NCBI GenBank assembly: GCA_945971355.1
Contig: CAMFPD010000075.1
Span: 1 to 9,498 of the forward strand
DNA length: 9,498 nucleotides
Origin: an uncultured Lachnobacterium sp.
GTDB lineage: Bacteria; Bacillota; Clostridia; Lachnospirales; Lachnospiraceae
Direction of reading: 5' to 3'
Shown: positions 1 through 7,006 of the stretch, piece after piece
Layout of the letters: each line of letters opens with the position of its first letter
Numbering within the stretch: position 1 is the first letter of the stretch
The notes under the pieces: model-generated
Database searches by the model: none
What the model was told of the DNA's origin: nothing
The model's input: only the letters and a program-made list of their open reading frames with translations
Translations under genes and position numbers: made by a program

Positions 1-140
1 GAATATATATTCTCATTTAATTTGTTTAAATCTGAATCTATACAATCTAATAAGCTGATACCAATTGTTATGGTACGTACATCAAAGTTTTCTTTTTCTA
101 CCATTTCATTGGTTTCAATTACTTCACCAATATTTATCAT
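1..140 (-). CDS. UPF0210 / DUF711 (PFL) family protein, N-terminal part only
   Basis: Only the first 46 codons are present; the gene leaves the window at its left edge, so this is an edge effect and not a broken gene. The visible N-terminus opens MINIGEVIET and continues with DVRTITIGISLLDCID, the characteristic start of the UPF0210 (DUF711, 'PFL family') proteins, normally about 450 residues long. A structure is known for a family member, but no function is established as far as I know. The start is well supported: an AGAGGAG Shine-Dalgarno at 148-154 sits 7 nt before the ATG. It follows the ACT-domain gene by 31 nt; the two families are commonly encoded side by side, suggesting a shared function, with the ACT protein perhaps a small-molecule-sensing partner. 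That last point is inference. Confidence 0.9.
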   Translation of the reverse strand, partial: MINIGEVIETNEMVEKENFDVRTITIGISLLDCIDSDLNKLNENIY

Positions 141-171
141 GTTAATTCTCCTCTTTACCGCTATTGAATGA

Positions 172-456
172 TTAGATACGATGCATCATCTCAAAGATTT
201 CTTCTCTCTGACACTTGATAGAAACACCAATCTGTTCACCGAGCGCATCCAAATCATCTGCAATATCAGCAAAAGCTTTCTGTGTAGCTGCAAAATCCAC
301 TATCATCATCATGTTAAAGAAGCCTGAAACAATTGTCTGTGAAATATCTAATACATTAATCTGATTATCAGAAAGATATGTACATACTTTTGCAATAATT
401 CCTACTGTGTCCTTTCCTACAACGGTAATGATAACTTTGTCCCTTGTGTTTTCCAT
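172..456 (-). CDS. ACT domain-containing protein, UPF0237 family
   Basis: This 94-residue protein is essentially one ACT domain, the beta-alpha-beta-beta-alpha-beta fold that usually binds amino acids or other small ligands and regulates enzymes. The signature is near the N-terminus: strand KVIITVVG (residues 7-14), then the ligand-loop KDTVGIIAKV (15-24) and the second-strand motif NVLDISQTI (34-42), typical of UPF0237. Length matches the family (about 90 residues), so the gene is complete. The start has a clear AGGAGAT Shine-Dalgarno at 461-467, 4 nt upstream of the ATG. It lies 20 nt after the metallo-hydrolase gene and 31 nt before the UPF0210 gene. No catalytic residues are expected. The ligand is unknown; it is probably cytoplasmic and probably works with the UPF0210 protein, which is inferred from adjacency only. 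Confidence 0.93.
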   Translation of the reverse strand: MENTRDKVIITVVGKDTVGIIAKVCTYLSDNQINVLDISQTIVSGFFNMMMIVDFAATQKAFADIADDLDALGEQIGVSIKCQREEIFEMMHRI

Positions 457-476
457 AATAATCTCCTATTCTTTTT

Positions 477-1280
477 CTATTCTACACGGATAACCGGCGA
501 TGCAATATCTCTTTTAGCCACATATATAGGGAAATCCTCCGCTTTGTATGGGTTATCTCCCATTGTGATTTCAAGCCTTACTGCCTCATAAGCTAGTTCC
601 TCATAGTTGTTTTCCTTACTGAGATGTCCTAACATAACAGTTCCAAATCTATCATGAAGAAGCTCACATAATAACTGTCCGCTTCTTTCATTTGACAAAT
701 GCCCCCTATCCCCAAGTATTCTCTGTTTTAGTGGATATGGGTAAATACCAGTCTGTAACATATGCACATCATGATTTGCTTCCAAAAGCAAGGCGTCAAG
801 ACCTTGAAGTTGTCCAACAATTTCATCATCATATGTTCCTAAGTCCGTTATGACAGCCATCCTCTTGTCATTATAGTCCACCCGATACGCAACAGGATCT
901 GCTGCATCATGAGAAATATGGATAGATTTTAGATTAAGACTGCCAATATTGAACTCATCACCCGCACTTATTGGATGAAATAGCTCATCATCAATTTTTC
1001 CAACTGTTTTTACATTTTTTATAGCTTCAATTGTTTTCTCTGTTGCATAAATTGGAAGGTGATATCTCCTTGCCATTACGCCTAACCCCGCTATATGGTC
1101 TATATGTTCATGAGTGATAAGAATAGCACTCATATCCTGAGCTTTTAAATCAAATTCTGCAAGACCATTTTCTATTCTCTTTCCGCTTATTCCAGCATCA
1201 ATAAGAACATGTTCATTATCATTTCCAATACAAATACAGTTACCACTGCTCCCACTGGCAATACTGCATAACTCTAACAT
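477..1280 (-). CDS. Metallo-beta-lactamase-fold hydrolase, WalJ/YycJ type
   Basis: A 267-residue cytoplasmic MBL-fold enzyme. It opens with the SGSSGN motif (residues 9-14) typical of YycJ/WalJ. The metal-binding motif HEHIDH is at 57-62 (H57, H59, D61, H62); further candidate ligands are H124, D146 (ITDLGTY), H194 (GHLSN) and H219 (LGHLSKENN). All expected MBL motifs are present, so it should be active. YycJ/WalJ relatives are usually encoded next to the walRK two-component genes and have been linked to DNA mismatch repair as nucleases; here it sits in a polA operon and no walRK is visible. That supports a nucleic-acid role but does not prove it. The ATG is 1 nt after the stop of the FtsA-like gene and has only a weak GGAAAGAG site within that gene's last codons, so translation is probably coupled. 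A general MBL hydrolase is the alternative. Confidence 0.88.
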   Translation of the reverse strand: MLELCSIASGSSGNCICIGNDNEHVLIDAGISGKRIENGLAEFDLKAQDMSAILITHEHIDHIAGLGVMARRYHLPIYATEKTIEAIKNVKTVGKIDDELFHPISAGDEFNIGSLNLKSIHISHDAADPVAYRVDYNDKRMAVITDLGTYDDEIVGQLQGLDALLLEANHDVHMLQTGIYPYPLKQRILGDRGHLSNERSGQLLCELLHDRFGTVMLGHLSKENNYEELAYEAVRLEITMGDNPYKAEDFPIYVAKRDIASPVIRVE

Positions 1281-1281
1281 A

Positions 1282-3627
1282 TTAATTCTCTTTCCAGTAC
1301 AATTCTATTTTATCACCCTCGTGAAGACTTTCTGTAAACTGAGCATCCCTGCCATTTAACATTGTAGCAATTGCTCTTCCCTGTCCAGCCTGAAGATCAA
1401 AGGTAATTCTATCAAATATATCTACAAAAATATACTCTTCTTTTCCCATCAGTTCAACAGTTTCACCATTTACCTGAACAAATATATTTTTTCCTACAGG
1501 AATCTCCTCCTCAAATTCAGAGGTAATCTCCTGCTCTATCTGTTCAGAAATGCTATCCTGCTGCTCTACAGGTTCCTCTGCTACCACTTTTTCCTCTGTA
1601 GTAGCTTCTGATAAAGGTCTTCCGAAGTGTCTTTCTCTTCTAGCTCTCTCTTCTGCCTCTAAAGCAGGTGTCTTAGCAAATACAAATCGGCTTTCCTCTT
1701 CATCCTCAGAAGCACTGTTTGTCGCTCTAACCGTCTCACTTTGTTCATCATTAGAGTTTTCCTCTGCACTCGCTTCGTTATCTGCAAAAGAGTATACATT
1801 AGAATCTTTGACAACCTCATTATCAGACTCATCTATATCAGATTGTCCACCATTATAATTATTTCTCTGATTTCTTGCAAGTCCATATTCATCAATCGAC
1901 CATTCAATTGAGAAATTCTCATATACAAGTGTATCAAGTGTAGCCTCTCTGTTGTTAACAAGAATCTCCTGATCATCATCTATAACAACATCCATAAACT
2001 CTGCAATCTGGCTTACTGTATAGAAATTTCTGGTCTCAATCTCATCGCCTTCTTTAATCTCATAGTCCTCTGGCTCTAAGCTTCCGTTAACCTGCACGAA
2101 TTTAGGGCAGCTAACCATCTTACCATTTATCTGGAATGTAAGCTTAGATGTCTTATATTCCTCTAACTGACCTACTGTATACACCGCTGCTGCTCCCGAT
2201 GTGGATGGTTCAATAGTAATCTCACTATTTGGTTCAAGTGGGGTATTGATATTAGCAGGCTTTCCATTCATCGTTACAATGGCAGCTTCGCCTGCCTCTC
2301 CTCTTGCAATTCTTGCAGAACCATTAACAGTAAAATTAATTGGTGTTCCACGTTTAGGGAAGAGCTGATCGTTTGGAAAACCAGCCTGCAATGCAGCATC
2401 TACAATAGTAAGTCTATTATTATCATATAACTTCAAACGCTCACCATTAAATCTGACCATAATAAAGTTATTTTTCTGTTCATAGTAGTTAAGGCATATT
2501 CCTATAGGAGTAACAAGAAGAGGATCTTTTTCTAATTCCTCCTGCTGGAACACAACCTCTCCCAGGACTTCTTCACCTCTAAGCGCTACTCTCTCCATTG
2601 GAAGATCCAACATCTTGGCAAGATTTTCTGTAAATCCATGAATCTTTCCTCCGCCTCCAACTACAAAGCAGGCACTTACTGTCTTATCACCATTCAATTC
2701 TTTTATCTTAGCTGACACCTCAGATGTAATCTTCTCAACAACAGGAGCTACAACTTCCCACACATCTGAAGCTGGTATTGTGTGCTCAATACTCATAATA
2801 TCCTTGTATGTAACTTCATCATTTACAGTTGATGATAATTTGATACTCTCTGCTGTTTTAAAATCCACAAGATAATGCTGTACAATTACTTCTGTAAGCT
2901 CATCACCTGCATATGGAATCATTCCATATGCCACAATACTTCCGTCTCTTGTAATTGAGATATCACTTGTACCTGCTCCTACATCGACAAGTGCAATATT
3001 TAACATTCTATAATTTTCAGGAATTGCAACATTAATAGCAGCAATTGGTTCGAGAGTCATATTAGCTACCGAAAGTCCAACCTGTCCTACAGCTGAATAC
3101 AAACCATCCACAACATCCTCTGGAAGAAATGTAACAATAATGTCACAACCAATCTTATCCGCTTTATGTCCTTCCAAGCTTATAAACAGTTCTTCATTCA
3201 AGTAATACTTAACAACTGAATATCCGACACAGTAGAATTTGTACTTTGTATCATTACTCTCTTTAAGTTTTTCCTGTGCTTTTTCAATTCCAAGTAATTC
3301 TAATGTATGTATATCTTCGCCTGTGACTACAGACTCTTCTGCATAATCATATTCAATATGAGTTGTCACTGTCTTAAGTACACGACCAGCGGCAGCTATA
3401 CATACCTCTGTAAGGGGCTGACCAATCTGCTGTTCCAGTTCTGTTTTTACAGCATTGAGAGTTTTTGCAACCCTTCCAATATCATGAATCTGACCATCAA
3501 GCATGGCACGAGTCTCATGCTCCTTGATATCCTGTGCCACTACAATAAACTGATCATCTTCATTTTTATATCCAACTGTTCCTATTACATTTCTAGTTCC
3601 TATATCCAAGCCAAATACATTATCCAT
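1282..3627 (-). CDS. FtsA/PilM-type actin-like ATPase with long repetitive C-terminal extension
   Basis: A 781-residue protein whose first 380 residues form an FtsA-like actin fold: phosphate-1 loop GLDIGTRNVIG (6-16), an SHS2/1C-like region (about 75-190), phosphate-2 LVDVGAGTSDISI (213-225) and adenosine motif FVVGGGGKIHGF (321-332). FtsA itself is about 400-450 residues and tethers FtsZ to the membrane. Here the core is followed by repeated small beta-rich modules (about 387-577), an acidic low-complexity linker (about 591-710) and a last module (715-781). I see no C-terminal amphipathic helix, transmembrane segment or signal peptide. The start was placed at the internal ATG because an AGGAG site at 3635-3639 lies 7 nt before it; the longer version adds only MRSKF. 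The gene follows coaE by 4 nt. A role in division or envelope organisation is inferred; calling it ftsA outright would be too strong. Confidence 0.85.
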   Translation of the reverse strand: MDNVFGLDIGTRNVIGTVGYKNEDDQFIVVAQDIKEHETRAMLDGQIHDIGRVAKTLNAVKTELEQQIGQPLTEVCIAAAGRVLKTVTTHIEYDYAEESVVTGEDIHTLELLGIEKAQEKLKESNDTKYKFYCVGYSVVKYYLNEELFISLEGHKADKIGCDIIVTFLPEDVVDGLYSAVGQVGLSVANMTLEPIAAINVAIPENYRMLNIALVDVGAGTSDISITRDGSIVAYGMIPYAGDELTEVIVQHYLVDFKTAESIKLSSTVNDEVTYKDIMSIEHTIPASDVWEVVAPVVEKITSEVSAKIKELNGDKTVSACFVVGGGGKIHGFTENLAKMLDLPMERVALRGEEVLGEVVFQQEELEKDPLLVTPIGICLNYYEQKNNFIMVRFNGERLKLYDNNRLTIVDAALQAGFPNDQLFPKRGTPINFTVNGSARIARGEAGEAAIVTMNGKPANINTPLEPNSEITIEPSTSGAAAVYTVGQLEEYKTSKLTFQINGKMVSCPKFVQVNGSLEPEDYEIKEGDEIETRNFYTVSQIAEFMDVVIDDDQEILVNNREATLDTLVYENFSIEWSIDEYGLARNQRNNYNGGQSDIDESDNEVVKDSNVYSFADNEASAEENSNDEQSETVRATNSASEDEEESRFVFAKTPALEAEERARRERHFGRPLSEATTEEKVVAEEPVEQQDSISEQIEQEITSEFEEEIPVGKNIFVQVNGETVELMGKEEYIFVDIFDRITFDLQAGQGRAIATMLNGRDAQFTESLHEGDKIELYWKEN

Positions 3628-3631
3628 GAAT

Positions 3632-4231
3632 TTACTCCTCATTCATAAGTGCCCTGTCAATCTGTTCAAAAGCAGCTTCCACACTACAGTTATTATCAAT
3701 TACAACGGCACAATATTTTCTATATTCGTCTTCCTTTAACTGACTATTAAAGATATTATCTATTTTCTCATCTGAATATCCTCTGGATGCCTTTAATCTT
3801 ACCCTTCGGTTTTCTTCACTTGTATAGATATACCATAGTTCATCACAGATTTTATCATAATGCTCCTCTATAAGTAAAGCCGCCTCAAGAACTAATAATG
3901 AAATATCTCCTTTTGTCTTTTCATATTCATATTGCTCTATCACATAATTCTTTACTGCTGGATGAACTATGTTGTTCAAAATATCTCTTTTTTTCTTATC
4001 TGCGAATATAACTCTTGCAAGCTTTTCTTTGTCAAAGTTTCTATCTGCATTCCAGATATCTTCATTTCTGAAGGTTTCTTCCAGGATAGTATAACAGCTT
4101 GTACCCGGCTCCATCAAATCATGTGCAATCTCATCCGCGAGCATAACTCTGACGCCCTGCTTTTTTTGAAGATATGACAATATTTCTGACTTTCCAGCAC
4201 CAACTCCACCAGTAATCCCAATAAACTTCAT
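3632..4231 (-). CDS. coaE: Dephospho-CoA kinase
   Basis: This gene encodes the last step of coenzyme A synthesis: ATP-dependent phosphorylation of the 3'-hydroxyl of dephospho-CoA, in the cytoplasm. The 199-residue length is normal. The P-loop GGVGAGKS is at residues 8-15 (K14, S15). D33 in the LADEIAHD segment is the usual substrate-site acid, followed by the family marks IVHPAV (88-93) and LEAALLIE (115-122, a variant of the common L-D-x-PLLFE). The lid region ENRRVRLKASRGYSDEKI spans about 140-157, and the C-terminal VVIDNN element about 176-181. The gene starts 30 nt after polA; the best Shine-Dalgarno (GGAAAGGA, 4247-4254) is unusually far from the ATG, 15 nt. Its last codons AAT GAG GAG TAA double as the ribosome binding site of the next gene. 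The coaE-polA neighbourhood is common in Firmicutes. Confidence 0.97.
   Translation of the reverse strand: MKFIGITGGVGAGKSEILSYLQKKQGVRVMLADEIAHDLMEPGTSCYTILEETFRNEDIWNADRNFDKEKLARVIFADKKKRDILNNIVHPAVKNYVIEQYEYEKTKGDISLLVLEAALLIEEHYDKICDELWYIYTSEENRRVRLKASRGYSDEKIDNIFNSQLKEDEYRKYCAVVIDNNCSVEAAFEQIDRALMNEE
3635..3639 (-). promoter_or_regulatory. Ribosome binding site that fixes the FtsA-like start, inside coaE
   Basis: AGGAG on the minus strand is formed by the last Glu codons and stop of coaE (GAG GAG TAA). It is 7 nt from the ATG ending at 3627 and lies within the MRSKF extension of the longer ORF, so it can only serve the inner ATG. The layout implies translational coupling between coaE and the FtsA-like gene. 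Confidence 0.8.
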
Positions 4232-4261
4232 AAATACAAAATTATATCCTTTCCAATAGCC

Positions 4262-6973
4262 CTAATGTGCATCATACCAGTCATAACCAATTTCAGTTCC
4301 CACTTCCATTGCTACCTTTAGGTCTACAGCATTTTTCATTTCTTCTTCAAGAAGTGAAATCACCTGCTCCTTTTCCTCCTCAAGAGTCTCAATAAGAAGT
4401 TCATCATGAACCTGCAAGATAAGCTTTGATTTTAATTTATCCTTTATAAGTCGGTCATGAACCCTTATCATAGCAATCTTGATAATATCGGCAGCAGTTC
4501 CCTGTATTGGAGAATTCATTGCAACACGTTCTCCAAACTGCCTCTGCATAAAATTGCTGGAGGTTAACTCTGGTATTGGACGAATTCTATTAAACAAAGT
4601 CCTAATATATCCATCCTCTTTTGCTTGATTTACTGTATTGTCCAAAAACGCCCTTACCTTTGGATAAGTTTCAAAATATTTATCAATAAACTCTTGTGCT
4701 TCTTTTCTTCCAATATTTAAATCCTGTGAAAGACCAAATGCACTGATGCCATATACAATTCCAAAATTGACAGCTTTTGCATTTCTCCTCTGTAAATCGG
4801 TAACTTCATCAAATGGTATTCCAAAAACCTGTGATGCAGTAGTCCTATGAATATCCTGTCCATTTCTAAACGCATCTATAAGCTTCTCATCATCTGCAAC
4901 ATGAGCTAAGACCCTAAGTTCAATTTGAGAATAATCGGAATCAACAAATAGATTTCCCTCCATTGGGTGAAATACCTTCCTGATTTTTTTACCAAGCTCA
5001 ATTCTTATAGGAATATTCTGTAAGTTAGGTTCCGTACTGCTAAGTCTGCCAGTAGCTGTGATTGTCTGGTTGAATGTCGTATGAATCTTTCCTGTCTCAT
5101 CTATATAGTTTGCAAGTCCATCCGCATATGTGGACTTAAGCTTTGTAAGCTGTCTATATTCCAAAATATCAGAAACAATAGGATAATCAGCAGCCAATTT
5201 ATCCAAAACTTCTGCCGATGTGGAGTAGCCGGTCTTTGTCTTCTTGCCATTTGGCATCTGAAGCTTCTCGAACAATATAACGCCAAGCTGTTTTGGAGAA
5301 TTAATATTAAACTCCTCACCAGCGGCTTCGTATATTCTCTTTTCCAGTTCACTTATCGATACAGAAAGTTCATCTCCGTATTTTCTCAACGCATCCTTAT
5401 CTATTGAAATACCTTCCTTTTCCATATCGTACAGTACAAATGCCACTGGCATTTCTATTTCACGATAAAGAGATAGCATATCCTTCTCTTTAAGCTTCTC
5501 TGTGAGAACAGGCATAGATTTCCATGCAACATAGATTTCGTAGCAAAGCATCTTCTCTGCCTTTTCTATATCTTCGTTAAGCATTTCACAAGGTGTCTTT
5601 TTATCCAAAAGTTCTTTTTGCGAAGGCACCATTAAGTCCAGATAATCTTTCGCAACTCCATCATATGAGTATTCTCCTAACAATGGATTTAAAAGATATG
5701 CTGCAATTGTCATATCAAAATATTTATTCCTATCTTCAATGGCAATCTCTGGATTATATATGTGAAGATTCTTTTTTATATCAGGTGAAATCCATGATTT
5801 AACCTTAACACTCTTAAGCTTGTCGTTTATATACCGGCTGGTTATTTTGTCATTTGTCAGTATAAGATATATGTCTTCTTCAGAATATGCTATTGCAATA
5901 CCTGCATACTCATTAACTGATGGTTCATCAAACAGAGAGAGCTGTCCTTCATGATTGCTATCATTTGATACACTATTTGTGCCATCTACAATAGAAAAAG
6001 CTACATCCTTATCCCTAGCCTTATCCCATACCTTTTCGGCTTCCTCAAGACTTGTAATAAGTTTAAAGTGCTCTTCCACATTGGTTTTTGGAGCAGATAC
6101 GTCAAATCTGCCAAGAAGATTCTTAAACTCCAGCCTCTTGCACATCATAAATGCATCTTCTGTGTACAAACTATCGATTGATTCCAACCTTGCATCCTCA
6201 AAATTATACACTATTGGAGCATCTGTCTTGATAGTGGCAAGAACCTTACTCATTACAGCCTGTTCCCAGAATTCCACGATATTTTTGCCAGCTCTCGGCG
6301 GTTTGATAACTGATGCATTTTCATGTACTGCCTCTATAGAATGATACTGACTTATAAGAGCACCTGCTGTTTTCTCTCCAATTCCAGGAACACCTGGAAT
6401 ATTATCAGCAGTATCGCCCTGAAGAGCCTTTACATCTATAAATTCCTTTGGTGTAACAAGATATCTCTCTATTACATCTTTTGTATTATAGTTTTCAATC
6501 TCTGTACCAGTCTTTTTTGTTTTAGGGATTCGTATCATTACATGATCAGTTGCTAACTGAAGTAAATCTCTGTCACCTGAAATCACCGCAACATCCATAC
6601 CCGCCTGCTCTGCTCTCACTGAAAGAGTCCCCAGTATATCGTCCGCCTCGTAGCCTTCCATCTCCACTATTTTAACGCCCATCTTGGTAAGCATTTCTTT
6701 GATAAGCGGAACTTGCTGCCTTAACTCGTCGGCCATGGGTTTTCTGGTTCCCTTATATCCGTCAAACATCTTATGTCTAAAAGTTGGAGCATGGACATCA
6801 AATGCAACCGTCAGATAATCAGGCTTTTCTTCGTCCAGAATTTTAAACATAATATTCAGAAAACCATACACAGCATTCGTGTGTATTCCCTCTGAATTTG
6901 TCAAATCCGGCAATCCAAAAAAAGCTCTATTTAATATACTGTGTCCATCAATTAGAACTAACTTCTCACTCAT
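4262..6973 (-). CDS. polA: DNA polymerase I (5'-nuclease + polymerase; proofreading domain apparently inactive)
   Basis: A full-length 903-residue family A polymerase that removes RNA primers and fills repair gaps. The 5'-nuclease domain (about 1-290) has its acidic metal sites: IDGH (8-11), AFDVHAPTFRH (57-67), EADD (109-112), SGDRDLLQL (132-140) and GDTADNIPGVPGIGEKTA (186-203). The polymerase domain (about 500-903) has motif A DSDYSQIELR with D680, motif B with R729, K733, F737 and Y741, and motif C VHDELL with D857. These line up with E. coli D705, R754, K758, F762, Y766 and D882. The middle 3'-5' exonuclease domain keeps its length but lacks the catalytic acids: S327, V329, S396, K400 and E479 replace D355, E357, N420, D424 and D501 by my alignment. 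The start has an AGGGAAG site at 6979-6985, 5 nt from the ATG. It lies 23 nt after the aminopeptidase gene; the stop is TAG. Confidence 0.98.
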   Translation of the reverse strand: MSEKLVLIDGHSILNRAFFGLPDLTNSEGIHTNAVYGFLNIMFKILDEEKPDYLTVAFDVHAPTFRHKMFDGYKGTRKPMADELRQQVPLIKEMLTKMGVKIVEMEGYEADDILGTLSVRAEQAGMDVAVISGDRDLLQLATDHVMIRIPKTKKTGTEIENYNTKDVIERYLVTPKEFIDVKALQGDTADNIPGVPGIGEKTAGALISQYHSIEAVHENASVIKPPRAGKNIVEFWEQAVMSKVLATIKTDAPIVYNFEDARLESIDSLYTEDAFMMCKRLEFKNLLGRFDVSAPKTNVEEHFKLITSLEEAEKVWDKARDKDVAFSIVDGTNSVSNDSNHEGQLSLFDEPSVNEYAGIAIAYSEEDIYLILTNDKITSRYINDKLKSVKVKSWISPDIKKNLHIYNPEIAIEDRNKYFDMTIAAYLLNPLLGEYSYDGVAKDYLDLMVPSQKELLDKKTPCEMLNEDIEKAEKMLCYEIYVAWKSMPVLTEKLKEKDMLSLYREIEMPVAFVLYDMEKEGISIDKDALRKYGDELSVSISELEKRIYEAAGEEFNINSPKQLGVILFEKLQMPNGKKTKTGYSTSAEVLDKLAADYPIVSDILEYRQLTKLKSTYADGLANYIDETGKIHTTFNQTITATGRLSSTEPNLQNIPIRIELGKKIRKVFHPMEGNLFVDSDYSQIELRVLAHVADDEKLIDAFRNGQDIHRTTASQVFGIPFDEVTDLQRRNAKAVNFGIVYGISAFGLSQDLNIGRKEAQEFIDKYFETYPKVRAFLDNTVNQAKEDGYIRTLFNRIRPIPELTSSNFMQRQFGERVAMNSPIQGTAADIIKIAMIRVHDRLIKDKLKSKLILQVHDELLIETLEEEKEQVISLLEEEMKNAVDLKVAMEVGTEIGYDWYDAH

Positions 6974-6989
6974 AAATACTTCCCTAACT

Positions 6990-7006
6990 AGCTATACTAT
7001 ATAGCT
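6990..7006 (-). repeat. Perfect inverted repeat with the aminopeptidase stop codon as its loop
   Basis: AGCTATA and TATAGCT form two perfect 7-bp arms separated by 3 nt, and those 3 nt are the TAG stop of the aminopeptidase gene. The element ends 4 nt before the polA Shine-Dalgarno (6979-6985). It is AT-rich and has no following U-tract, so it is not a standard terminator. It may fold in the mRNA between the two genes; chance is also possible. Confidence 0.5.

Noticed and set aside
1550..1858. Plus-strand Ser/Leu-rich open frame of 102 codons
   Set aside because: It mirrors the purine-rich, acidic linker of the FtsA-like gene; the Ser/Leu composition is a by-product of that, not a coding signature.
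5101..5352. Minus-strand 83-codon frame within polA in another phase
   Set aside because: The polA frame runs through this region without interruption and contains conserved polymerase-domain sequence, so there is no frameshift and no second gene.
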